Both the position numbers and the translations under genes were made by a program. Source: Earliella scabrosa (lineage: Eukaryota > Basidiomycota > Agaricomycetes > Polyporales > Polyporaceae). Taken from it: 64,000 nucleotides of DNA. Under the pieces are notes generated by a model. That model saw nothing but the letters and a program-made list of their open reading frames with translations. It made no database searches and was not told the origin of the DNA. Positions 33,742 through 44,800 of the stretch are shown piece by piece. Where the stretch lies: positions 139,001 through 203,000 of the forward strand of contig JABYQQ010000032.1 of the NCBI GenBank assembly GCA_022605405.1, given 5' to 3'. Position 1 is the stretch's first letter. Each line of letters starts with the position of its first letter.

Positions 33742-34927
33742 GGTGGTCAAGGCGGAGGGCAAGCTTGAGCTGAGGCGTAACGAACGCGACTGCCCGCTGG
33801 TCAGCCTTATATAACCGCGCGGATATTCTGCCTGGCCGAGACATAATGTCAAGACGAGCCGCGGACAGGTCATCCGACAATGTGGTCGGGTCACCGGCTT
33901 GCGCTTCGTTGCACAAGGACCAGTGCCTTGTCCGACAGGCGCAACATGTCATCGCGCGGGGAAGTGACTGAGCAAGTTGTGCACTCACAAACATCACGGC
34001 AGCGGAGGATGCACGGCAAAAGTCGCTCACTCGAGGATCATATGACGCGGAGAATAGGGTTGGGTTCTTCCACTCCATCCGGACGCGTCCTCGATCTCCC
34101 AATAGGATATTTGGCACAGGTTTCTCGAGGGACCGACAATGATCCACCTAGCCGAGTGCATCCCGAGCGACATGTTGCGCTGAATACAGGCTCGTCCTCC
34201 GTCTCTGCTTGTCAGCGGCATTGAATGCGTCGAAGACGGAGGCCTTTAGTGTGATGTAGAATGCATGTGAAAGCGAAGGTGCCCCGCCGGCGAAGTCGTT
34301 CGTGACCCTGCCTGCAAGCTTGGCACTGGAGATGGACAGACATCAGCGAGAAGACGTCCATACATTGCACCTTACTAACATGCGAACCACTTTCGCCGTT
34401 CGAGTCGGATCCCACCCGACGACATACCGTGGTATAGACTTCAAGTTGCATGGCGGTCCGCCGGCGGGCCCGAGTTCACCATGTAAGTACTGTCTTGTCT
34501 TGCGAGCAGTAGTCTTGCAGAGACAAGAGCTCTGTTGTTCTGATCGAGCAGGCGATATTGATGTCAAGCGATTCGGGATGTGCTCGCAGAAATAGCGCAT
34601 AACGGGAGAGTATGAGTGTCGCATTATGAGTGCATAACAAGTCCAGTTACTAGTGAACCGGAAGCGCCCAGATGAAGATAAGAAACGTCGACCTGCCCTA
34701 AATACGCACCTTACTCGGGACATCTGGGAGTGCTACTTACCAACGTTCACGCTAAGTGCCTCCTGCCCATGGATAATATTGATCCAGCTCCAAGCCTATT
34801 GGCGAGTACAGAGTAATGATCAGCTGGCGATCATAGTCGTGTGCCAAAAGTGACTGCATGGTGACGATATAAGGTATGTACACTGGCATTATCGCTACAG
34901 CCGTCAGTTTTCTCGTCTCCGGTTCTT
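33742..34927. other. Spacer between the tandem AA9 genes
   Basis: About 1.2 kb that includes the copy 1 promoter. Only short unrelated frames are present, and I see no third AA9 remnant. Confidence 0.45.
33806..33813 (-). promoter_or_regulatory. TATA box of AA9 copy 1
   Basis: On the minus strand this reads TATATAAG, 65 bp before the start codon. The second AA9 gene has a TATA-like box at the same distance. Confidence 0.55.
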
Positions 34928-35984
34928 TCACCCGCGCCAGACGGCCTAGAGGTGGTCAAGTTAGTTGAGTAACAGGTGTCACGGTGGCGTATGGGGAAAC
35001 TTACAGGGCCGGGTTGAGTGTAGTTCGCGGGGATCGGCCACTGGGTAGCGAGCGACAAAGGTCAGGGATGCGGAAAAATCACGAGCACTCTCCGGATGAC
35101 TTACGTTGATGTTGATGAGAATGCCGGGCTCCTGTTGAGCGTGTGTGAGCGCTGCACGGGCTCGGACACTAGCTGAGGATGACTCACGTTACCGGTGTAG
35201 ACACCAGGGATGGCAACGAGGGGACCGGGCGAGCCGCTGCCACCACCGGTGACGTTGATCTGGCCGCAAGAGATCTGTTGATGTAGAAAAGCAAAACCGA
35301 TCAGTCTCGTGGTCCTGCAACACGGTACGGTCCCACTCACGTAGAACTGCGCCCCACCGTACGTCTGGGCGACGTGGAGAGCAATCTGCTCAACGCGGAC
35401 GAGGTACTGGCCGCTGGGGAGGCTCCTGGGCACGGTGAACGTCACGCCGTCGATGTTGCTCCCGGGCCAGGAGATGCTCTGTCCACCGTTGGTGACGGCC
35501 GGGATCTCGTGGACCTTGAACCAGACGGTGCCCGAGCCGTCCCAGTTCTTGACGTCGGTGCCCGCGGGTGCCTTGGCCATGTAGACGTTGACCACGCCGG
35601 GGTGGTACACCTGCTGGTTCGCCCAGACTCCGAGTTGGGAGCCGGCGGCGACGTTGATAGTCTCTGCGGTCGCCCCCGTCTCCGAGGTGTAGCAGCGGAA
35701 GTCGATGCTCTTCACATCAGTGACCTGAGGTAGTTATATGAATAACGAGTACGTGCATGCGCAGGACGACGCGACGCACGGGAGCCTGGGTGTTGTAGTT
35801 GTTGGTCCGTCGGACGTTGACCCAGTCGGGGGTCTGGGCTCCGTTGACGACCAGCTTTGGGAACGTGTCTGCATGACGAACACCCGGGTGAGCAGGAGCG
35901 AATGCACTCAAAACAGGACGAGAACGCACAGTGCGCGACGGCCTGAGACGCGAGCGCTGCGAGGACGAAGACGAATGCGAGCAT
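34928..35984 (-). CDS. AA9 lytic polysaccharide monooxygenase, copy 2
   Basis: Tandem paralogue of copy 1 with matching exon boundaries. The signal peptide MLAFVFVLAALASQAVA leads to a mature N-terminal His and FPKLVVNGAQTPDWVNV. Copper-site residues are the His in [16 protein letters not shown] and the Tyr in TYGGAQFYISC. The usual QIALH replaces the HIALH of copy 1, a second-sphere difference (His to Gln at the first position). The C-terminal exons read [26 protein letters not shown], ending at TGA 34928. No carbohydrate-binding module follows. The substitutions NIYYPV versus NINWPI fall near the end of the conserved core. The same strand, spacing and gene structure point to tandem duplication. 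Confidence 0.94.
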
Positions 35985-36053
35985 GTTGAACGAAAGAGGA
36001 GGCAACGCGAGTTGAGGCCTGAAGCGCACGGGGCGCGTCACGACGAGATGTCG

Positions 36054-36061
36054 CTTTTATA
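36054..36061 (-). promoter_or_regulatory. TATA box of AA9 copy 2
   Basis: Minus strand TATAAAAG, 70 bp before the ATG at 35984, parallel to the box in copy 1. Confidence 0.55.
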
Positions 36062-39000
36062 CGAACATGCAAAGGACGGCTCCTTCCAGCAACATGATCA
36101 TCCGGCGGCTCCATTGCGTCACGGATCCGAGCTGCACTAGGCACCAGTCTGCGCCAGGAGTTTGTGCGGAAAGACCACCGAGGACCGAGAGACTTGTGCG
36201 TCGAGCAGCAGCGCAGCCGCGGCGCATGCACCGCGAAAAGGGCTCGCAAGGGTATCATCTGATGTGCAAAGAATGATGACCGGCTTCGTCTTTGCGACAG
36301 GATGACCTTCTGAGCCTTTCAGACAGATACCTGGCCTCATGAAGAGCCGATGTTAGTCCACTGTCCAATCCGACGCACCTCGGCCCCGTTGTCTTCCAGT
36401 CGTTGACTTTGGAATGCGTCTTCAAAGTTCTGCTTGGTTGGTGTCCTTGTGTTGTAAGACGTCGACCCAGGCGTCGTATTTCTACTCCACACATGCGCTA
36501 GTAGGACGTTCAGAGACTGTTTAGAGATGGAGATTAGGAATCATCGGTGACATAAATAGAGGGAGCTTGTACCGTGACAATAGAGAGAGCGCATCGTCTT
36601 GGCAGGATCACGAGTGAAAGTTTTTTTCCGGAATACAGCCAGGATTATGGCGGAGGTCAATGGGCGGCTGTAGTTCCAAGGGCCGAGAAACCATGTAGTC
36701 TCGAGACAGAGGCGAGCACACCTACAATCGTCGGCCTAACGTCTGAAGGCATAAAACGCACGCCTACGAAGCAGGTGAATTAGCATTTAGGCGTCATCTT
36801 CGAGTGGGGCAGAATCGCTCGGCAAGAAGGGGTGGGGTGTGGGGTTCTGCAGAACTTCGGACATACCTGCTGTCGTTGCTTGAGAATCCTGTACCGAGTT
36901 CTGAAGGCGATGTTCAAGTTTCAAGTCGCCTCAGGGCTAGAACAGTACTGAGAGAGTACGGAGAGTCGGTGGCTCAGCTGCCTCGTAGAGCGAGCTGGTT
37001 GGCTGCCCGTAATGCCAGTGATCGGTCAACCATGAAGATGAGTTCAGGTACTGGTTCTGAAGAATTCGCGCTCCATGGACTGGCCAGAGGCATGGAACTA
37101 GGAGACTAGTAGTAGCGTTGGTTCAACCGAGACTCAGAGCTTCGTCAAGGCCGCCCAGAGGCCGCCCGCCTAGCGGCGAGCGCTAAAATAGCCGGAAGCC
37201 CGGCCCGGGTGTGCCACCTTGTCACGAGGGCGTGCCGTTGAGCGCTTGAGCCCTCCAAACCAGTTGTGTCGAACGTTGCGACAGCGATCCACACGTAGAC
37301 TCAGTAGCACAGATTACAGATCACTCATATTGATGTTCGGTAGGACAATACAAAATGACTATTACGACAACCTCTACGCCAGGCAGGCAGGTACTAGTAG
37401 GAATAAGTATAACACTCACCTAAGCCGCCATGGCACCGAGCCACGACGGTGGCGCACGTTGGTTTCCCCACTCGCCCACCCGCACGCGTCCTCGAGATGA
37501 AAGAACGCGCAACGAGGCAGGCATACGAGCAGGTACTCACCCCGGGGGCCACGAGAAGGCCTGCGCCACACTACCCCGGGAACCTCTTCAAACCAGCCGC
37601 CCCTCTGCCAACGCGCTTGCGAGTCTCGCCCGTTTGGGGCTCTCCTGTTCGGCGTCGGCGTCCAGTCGCCCTGTTGCTCTTCGCCGGACGTCTTGAATCC
37701 CAGATCATCGCCGCTTAACTGCGACGAGCTGCGAAGCCGGCGTCGGTGGTCGAACATCAAGATCAAAACCAACAAGTGTCGAGTGTCGAATATAAGCCGA
37801 ACAAAGTCGAGCGTGTCGAATAGAGCCAAAAGTCGTCGAAAGTCGCGTCGAACAAAGGTTTTAAAGTAAATGTCGAATAAATGAACTTGAGGGAATCCAT
37901 ATGCCCGGAGGCAGCAGGTCAAGAAAGCGGGCGTGACGGTGGACAGAGACAAGACGTGAAGAAATAAGCATAGCACCCCAAGAGCTGAAGGAGAGGAAGC
38001 GGGCAGCGATGAGCGGAGAGGAGGAGGGACGATGTCGAGTGGCGGAAGCGTACCTGGAGGCATCAGTAGATGGCGGTTTGAGGGAGAGAGGGATTTGCGA
38101 GGCCGCCCGCCTTAAATGTTGGGAACATAAGGTTCACACTCCGCTGCGGCGAGCCAAGGACGCTAGCTCGATCAGATAAAGGATAACCGGGAACAAGGGA
38201 AACCGTCGCAAAAGCGGCACCCTGGGTGGCACCGTTGGGCGGCGTCGAAAGCCTCAAGGCGTATGTCGCATCGCCATGCTATGTCCTGGACAGCGAGGGG
38301 TGCATAGCAGAAGCTGAAGAACGCAAAAGGCGTAGAAAAGCGGTGAATCCGTGTAGAGGAAGAAGCAGGGAAGTGCGGTTGCTGACGAGGCGCCGTCCAC
38401 CACGCGGTGATGGTTTGCGCGTGTTTGGCAGTGTGGGCGTTGGTTTCTCACGCGCCGGAAGAGGCGGCACCGATTGCCTACGGCCCAGAACAACGTGTCT
38501 TGATCGTCAGGACGAAGTTCAAGACAATCCGACACTCGGAGAGTGCAAGAGACAGAGCCTGGGCGTGGAGGTCAGGATTGTACGGGCATGGGAACGAGTC
38601 TCAGACCACGGGCGTCTGTCCTATATGGATACTTGGACATGCGTACCAGTGCAGATGCTAGGGATTCGAGACACAAATAGCCTGCCTTCCACTCATCCTG
38701 CTCCTGGCCTGTGCGCGTTACTGCACAGCAGTCTCAAAAACTGGCGAGGAACAACGTTGATTGCGTTTAGCACCGCAGCGTGGCCCCATCACATGACCGT
38801 TCTCCCAAGACGCGTCGCGTGTACGAGTTCTGCGGCGCTCAAACACTCTGTCCTCCGCACATGTATATCTGCGGAGTAGCATGCGTGCGTACCCAAATCC
38901 TAAAAGATAACGAGTGAATATGACGCTAACACTGAGTGATAAGTCAAGGTCTCACCTGGAACGCCATCCCGGGCCATTCCCCACCCTCGCGTCTGGGATG

Positions 39001-39800
39001 GGCGCACCCAGGCGACAGATTATGTACGTCCCACAACCGCCGCTAGCATGCACTCCGCGCTCCGCGCAAGCGCAATACTTACTCAGGCAAGCCTCAAGCG
39101 CGTCCACGGCAGTCAGAAACTTGACTTACCCGACGAACGTTGCTCTCTCCTCGATCCAACTCCGCTCGCCTTGCGAGGACACCCTCGGAAGCAATACTGA
39201 CCTACGCGTCTCTCTCAACGCCCCATTGCGATGTCCACACCGCGCAATAAACCCGATCACATCCCTCCGCGCCCGTCTCTCCAGAGCTCGCCGGCACCTC
39301 CGCCGCCACCAAACACCCGAGTCGCCGTGGACCGCGGCGGAAGGCAGAAGGAACACCGAAAGCCCGACCGGGGCAGTACGTGCCACGAGTTGCAATCCGC
39401 ATACGCCACCTATAAGTAGCAGCACTTTATCAGCAGCGACGGCAGAGCCCACAGCGCCCGCCCGCGCTTCCCGAAGCATGCGCTGCCGAAGCACACGCTC
39501 CCCATGGCCACACTCTTGCCATCTACGGACGACGGCGACTCGCAAAAGAGGAAGGAGGGCCGCAGGAAGTCGAAGACGGCCCCTTCCAGACGCCAGTCCT
39601 CCACCTCCTTTGGCTGTGAGTGCCCCGTGCGCGCCAACCTGGACGACCGCGCAGGCGCTGAGACCTTGCACAGACGCCCTCCTCCTCGGGCGGACCACAA
39701 TCGAGTACGCGCGAAGCCAGGCACGGAGCGCGAGGAGCGAGCAGAGGCGATTCAGAAGCACAGCCCATGCCCCACACAAACGACGACGCCGGCTGTTCCC
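36062..39800. other. Gene-poor stretch upstream of the LTR element
   Basis: About 3.7 kb without a recognisable gene. A minus-strand frame of 215 codons (37416-38063) and plus/minus frames at 38914-40022 lack any motif. TCGAA-type words recur at 37780-37870. TGTTGGGAACATAAGG near 38115 looks like an LTR start, but no partner copy was found. An open frame from 39504 reaches the LTR insertion point and would continue on the far side. Confidence 0.35.
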
Positions 39801-39805
39801 CGTCC
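39504..39805 (+). other. Possible open frame interrupted by the LTR element
   Basis: A frame starting MATLLPSTDDGDSQKRK is rich in Lys, Arg, Ser and Pro and reaches the CGTCC insertion point. Directly beyond the element the same frame would continue for about 16 codons to a stop. No domain is recognised. The overlap with other GC-rich frames makes it doubtful that this is a gene. Confidence 0.2.
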
Positions 39806-40138
39806 TGTAAGAGAACGAGAGCGCGGGCGCTAAAGCGCGGGAACGGAGTGACGAATAAGGAAAGCGAGATGACGTAAGATCGCGAGTGACCCTCGTGTGG
39901 ACGCGCAAAGGCAATCGGATTGGGAGAGACGGGGTAACGACAGTGGGCGCGACCTGAGGCAATCGCGTAGCGAATACAAGCGTACGAGCGTCCGTATAAG
40001 TACCTAAACAAATCCCAGGCACTGAGGCACGGTACTGACAAAGAAATACGGCACTAATTGTAATGTGGCGGGCAACGGGATGGTGAGCGCTAAAGTGGCG
40101 TATCGTATGAGCTCGAAATGGCTACAGTAACTCTAACA
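39806..40138 (-). repeat. 3' LTR (relative to gag)
   Basis: 333 bp, matching the LTR at 41481-41813. It is flanked outside by CGTCC, the target duplication. Confidence 0.9.
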
Positions 40139-40278
40139 CGACCCCTCGAGCGAAGTACGATACGAGCGAGACGAAAGGGAACGGCGGGGAGAGGGAATGG
40201 AAGCGGCGCACGAACGGAAACAGGGAGGGAATGATGATGTAAGCGATAAGTCCGAAAGCGGAAAGTCGACCCCTCCAA

Positions 40279-41358
40279 CTAGAAGACGTGAGCAATAGCG
40301 GCGGCGACGGGCGCAGGCGGCTGGGGGCAGTTGACCTTGTAGTGGCCCTTCTGGCCACAGTTGAAGCAGGTGATCTGTTCGATGGGGGTGCGGATGCGGG
40401 GGCGCGCAGCAGCAGCGAGGGCGGACTCCGCGGGCGCCAAGCCGGCGGGGTTCTGGCGCGAAGCCTCGTTCAAAAGGCGCTTGTGGACGAGATCGAGCGT
40501 GAGCTCATCCTCGGGGGTGGCGTCGAGCGTGATGATAAACTGCTCGTACGAGGGCGGCAGGCCGCTCTAGGGCTGAGCACGGATCTGATCTAGAGAGCTA
40601 CAGCTCTCTACCTACGGGTAATGGTACCTTCAGACCCTCTGATCCAGATCCGTCAAAACCCAAACCTATAGGTATTTAGTGTGGGTACCTACAGGTACCT
40701 ATAGGTTTTTTTTCCAAGTATGCATATTTATGTGTTTCTCAACAAATCAAGTATGTTTGTAGAGAACAATAAATATATTTCCTTGATCCAGATCCGTACA
40801 GATCAAGATCTGCACTGATCCAGATCCACACTGATCCAAACCTACAGGTATTTTCACAGGTACCTAGACTGTGACCTATAGGTATGTCTGATCCGTGCTC
40901 ACCCCTAGGCCGCTCGTGAGCACAAGAACGTGGTCTTCCTCCGTGATCGTCGCTCCGATGGCCTCAAGGCGGAAGACGGCGCGGCGGACGTCGGCGATCC
41001 AGGCCTTCATCGTCTGGTCGTCGCTCTTCCGCATTTGGAAGAAGTCCCGACGGCGGGAAAGGCGCGTACCGAGACCTCGGGCCTGGTGCACAGCCTCGAG
41101 ATCGGTCCAGAGCTTGGCAGCGTCAAGGGCGTGCGCGTGGGGGAGCTGGGACGGATCGAGATTCAGGGTGATCTCGGCAACGGCCGTGTCGTTCTTCTTC
41201 TGCCAGGCACGGACGGCGGTCGAGTTCGGGGAGCCAAGAGGGCGGGTAACGGTGCCAGCGACGAGGTCGTAGAGTCCCTGGCGGACGAGGAGGGCGCGCA
41301 TAAAGACGCTCCATTCGGCGTAGTTCGAGTCGTCGAGTTTCGGGATCTGGGGTGCCAT
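40279..41358 (-). pseudogene. Copia-type gag split by a MITE
   Basis: The 5' part (41358 down to the MITE at 40907) reads MAPQIPKLDDSNYAEW, then LYDLVAGTVTRP, WTDLEAVHQARG and LEAIGATITEEDHVLVLTSGL, the usual Copia Gag (UBN2-like) sequence. The 3' part (below 40568) continues PPSYEQFIITLDATPEDELT, then an Arg/Ala-rich stretch, the knuckle CFNCGQKGHYKVNCPQPP, and a stop at 40279. In the present state the frame enters the MITE and stops after a few codons. Without the MITE and one 8-bp duplication copy, the two parts are in the same frame (243 residues), so Gag was intact until the MITE arrived. Gag packages element RNA into virus-like particles. Confidence 0.88.
40568..40907. mobile_element. 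hAT-like MITE inside the LTR element
   Basis: 340 bp, AT-rich relative to its surroundings, with no coding capacity. The ends are inverted repeats of at least 17 bp: TAGGGCTGAGCACGGATC on the left, and the complement of the right end reads TAGGGGTGAGCACGGATC (one mismatch). The 8-bp duplication GGCCGCTC flanks it exactly (40560-40567 and 40908-40915). The 8-bp duplication and TAGGG end are those of hAT transposons, so a hAT transposase elsewhere probably mobilised it. The interior repeats ACCTAYAGGT (near 40663, 40686, 40695, 40839 and 40873) and GATCCAGATCC several times. Confidence 0.9.
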
Positions 41359-41480
41359 GGTTCGGTTCGGTTCGGTCGTGCGGTGTCAATCGGGGGCCGC
41401 GGTTCAATCGGAGTTCGGTTCAGGTTCGATCGGGTTCGTCGGGGTGCTCGGATGACCACCGAGTGAGGTGCACGCGATTG

Positions 41481-41813
41481 TGTAAGAGAACGAGAGCGCG
41501 GGCGCTAAAGCGCGGGAACGGAGTGACGAATAAGGAAAGCGAGATGACGTAAGATCGCGAGTGACCCTCGTGTGGACGCGCAAAGGCAATCGGATTGGGA
41601 GAGACGGGGTAACGACAGTGGGCGCGACCTGAGGCAATCGCGTAGCGAATACAAGCGTACGAGCGTCCGTATAAGTACCTAAACAAATCCCAGGCACTGA
41701 GGCACGGTACTGACAAAGAAATACGGCACTAATTGTAATGTGGCGGGCAACGGGATGGTGAGCGCTAAAGTGGCGTATCGTATGAGCTCGAAATGGCTAC
41801 AGTAACTCTAACA
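41481..41813 (-). repeat. 5' LTR (relative to gag)
   Basis: 333 bp; on the minus strand it begins TGTTAGAGTTACTG and ends TCTCTTACA. No difference from the other LTR was seen by eye. Confidence 0.9.
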
Positions 41814-41818
41814 CGTCC

Positions 41819-44800
41819 TCCTCGAACAGCAGAAGTCTGGCGCAAAAACCATACCGCCGCCTGACGTCCCGCGCGACCCCACCCACGTTCCGGCCCGCTC
41901 AGCACTGGTGTGCAAGTCCTGGTCTGTCAGGTTCGCCCACGCACCTATGTGAGCCGTACAGCTCGGATATCAGCGCAAACTCCGCACAGGTCTCAAGTGA
42001 GTCCGAGATGACATTCGAATGCGGGTTCGAGACCGGGCAGCAGTGGCTCGAGGTCGAGGTCGCAGGAAGGAGGGTATGGGTGACGAGAGCGCGAAGGGGT
42101 AAGCATATGGCCATGGGTCGCGAACAGCTGCGAGATGAAGGAAGGCATGGGGTCCCCGCGCGCGCAAGAATAGCACCGGAAAACTTGAACCCTCCATCAT
42201 TCAACCTCCGTCCACCGACCACGTCCGTCGCATTACCCTCGCACCTTCAGACGGGGCACCTCGAATACCATTCCGTGCGCGCTCGGCGCTCGAGCGGATC
42301 TGCGCTCGGTCGCGAAGCGGCAGATCATCGCATCCAGACTCCGAGGCGGCAGACACGACGCTGCATCCCCGCATGTGCGTTCGCTGTGAAACAGTGCACC
42401 CGCACCCGCGAGACTACTCTGGGGATCCTCTTCGTTCTTCGGATAGTACGCCCTTCGTCCGCGGACAATCTTCCCCTCCTGTTGTCGAGCACCGAAGCAA
42501 ACTCAGCCCGACAGCAATGGGAGTGACCGTAAGCGGACGCACCTCTTCTAAACCAAGCGCGACTTGCGCTCCCCAGGCCGCAACTTCGCAACTTCGCTGC
42601 GCATGCCACCAAGGGCCGGGCTTGGACTGTGAACGTGCGTGCGAGCTTGAATGGCGTTGCGCATCAATGCACCATCAGCCCGTCCGGGGTCGAGCCCAGC
42701 AATCGGCGTACCGACCTACCTACCTCCCCCAACAGCCTACACCACCTAGCAGATCCGGTAAGACATTGCACGGCAGCGCGGTGGTTCTGCTACCAAATCC
42801 GTCCGTTTGTCGATTGCGAACAGCAAATCGCAGCTTCCAGCCCCGACCAGGCCCAAACCATCATCGCCGCGGGCCCCCACGTCCCATATGCGGCACTCGG
42901 CGCTCGCCCACATCGAGAATGGCAAGCCCTCTACCGACACGAGCACCCAGCGCACCCAGGCCGCTCGCGTTTCCGGCGCACAACCAGCGTCGCGGGGCCT
43001 TCGCGAGGTTCGCGAAGCCGCTCGAATCGCTGCAAGCACCCCGCAGTCCACAGCCGTGTGCACGTCCGTGCACGGTCGGACTCGCGTTCGAGCTCGAAAG
43101 CTCGAGAGCTCGATAGCCCGAAGGAGCAGCAGCAGCCGCAGAAGCAGAAGCACACGCGTGCGGGCGCGGCGAGGAGTGCATTCGGGCCCTGGAAGCCTCC
43201 AGCCCGCGCCTTCCTCGTTTCGCCCGTCCTTCGCGTTCGCATTCGCATTCTCGTTCGCATTCGCCCGGAGTCGCGAGCAGATCGCAGTCGCCCCCGGGGG
43301 CGCGCCCCAGGGCCAGAAGCCCATCTGCGCTGCTTCGCCGTCCCCCAAGCAGCACTGTTCCGACCTTCGAGGACGTACGCGCGGTCTTCGAAGCTCGGTG
43401 TGTGGGTCGGTCCCTGGGGCTCCGGTGTGGCTCGAGTGGCTCGAGTGGCTCGGGTGGCGGCGGCCCGGGGCACGCACGGGCACGGAGCGCGGGTACGCCG
43501 CCCTGCATCCTACGTACTCTGTATGTACGCACCAGACGATAGAGTTCACGAGCCCGGGCGAGGAGGGTTCGTGGACCCCGGCGGTGCGCGCGATTTGCCG
43601 CTGCTGGGATACAACGCCGGGCGGGGAAGCTCCACATCAACCTAGGGCCACGGATCGCAGTCGCGCTTCCTTTGCGGTTGCGCTCGAAGTCAGTGAATCA
43701 GCGCGCGTCGTGTGCGGTCCGCACGGGCGACAGGGATGCTGAACTTGAAGCGATGACGGAGCTCACCAGTTCGGAGCGCGGAGGGTCAATACGACGGAGC
43801 TAGAACTCGAAAGCGCCGTCGGACCTGGCTGGGAGGGGACACGGAGCGCACACGCACTGAAGCACACATTCATTCATTCATTGTACGGTGCCAGTCTAAG
43901 TTGCGCGCCGCGGAGTCGCGCCAAAACATAGCAACCGCAGAGCGGTTCCTGTCGCGATCGAGGACAGCGGGGTGGGTGTCCCATGGCACCGGGGATGGCG
44001 CGTCGGAGCGCCGTGGAATGAATGACAGAAGAGACGAGTGCGGATCGCCGGAGCGGTCTGGCTGAGAACCCGCGTTGTCCGGATGAGTGCAGGTGACTGA
44101 CGATCGACCAGTGAGGTGCGTCCGGTGGCCAGTTGCGGAGAGAGGGGCGGAAGGCGAGGTTGTGAGGCCGGCGAACATGAATGGCGAAGGTGCGCCAGCG
44201 AGGCGGAGACGTTCTGGGGGTCGTCCTGAGCGAATTCCGCCGATGGCAGAGCTGCCAACGTTGGCAGCGGTAGCGATATGGGCGGCTGTGGACTAACGTG
44301 AGCGGCGAGTGGGTCAATGTGATAAGTGTGTGTGGGGCGGGGACGTACAGCGGAGGTCATCGGAACGCTGTATCGCGTTGACGATGGACGACAGACGGTG
44401 GCAGGGCAAGGTCCGGGCGCGCTCTCGAGCGCGGCGGCCAGCGAAATGTGAGTATCGCAGGCCGCAGGGTGCCATAAGCTGTCGTAAAAGCTCTCGTAGA
44501 CAGAGCCTTCGGGTTGACCTCGAGTCTGATAGCCAGACTGATTGCAGGCGAATCTGGAGCGAGCGGGCTGTCAGACGAAGTGGAGAGGGATGCCCGGGAG
44601 GGCACGGAAAGGGAGAGAAGAGGACGCGGGCGTCAGACGGCGAGGTTTGGACGGGGGCTTGGATGTGGTACGCGCCGTGTTTGCGCTAGCGAGCAAACGC
44701 CGTCAAGATATATTGTCATGTGGAGACCTGAAGCGGCGGAGGATGACGCGGATTGGACGTCAGTATGAAGGAGATGAGAGCGCAGATGAGAGGGGATACG

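Larger units (their letters stand above)
39806..41813 (-). mobile_element. Gag-only LTR retrotransposon (Copia-type), carrying a nested MITE
   Basis: Two 333-bp direct repeats (39806-40138 and 41481-41813) that read as identical bound a 1.3-kb interior. Each starts TG and ends CA. The 5-bp duplication CGTCC lies immediately outside (39801-39805 and 41814-41818). The interior codes, on the minus strand, only for a Copia-type Gag with one CCHC knuckle. There is no protease, integrase or reverse transcriptase, so the element must be moved by another element. A short purine run (GAGGGG on the minus strand at 40141-40148) near the 3' LTR could be the polypurine tract. No primer-binding site was recognised. 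The interior holds a 340-bp MITE. LTR identity means very recent insertion. Confidence 0.9.

Noticed and set aside
37416..38063. 215-codon minus-strand frame
   Set aside because: No recognisable domain; composition changes along its length. A possible transposon remnant, but nothing firm.
38110..38245. TGTTGGGAAC start and inverted GTGCCACC words, possibly an LTR or MITE end
   Set aside because: No second copy, no convincing inverted repeat and no target duplication found.
42015..42040. GGTTCGAGACC, like a tRNA B box
   Set aside because: No A box at the right distance and no cloverleaf could be drawn.
42629..43742. Long frames on both strands (up to 338 codons)
   Set aside because: Overlapping frames in very GC-rich DNA, with no motif and no splice logic.
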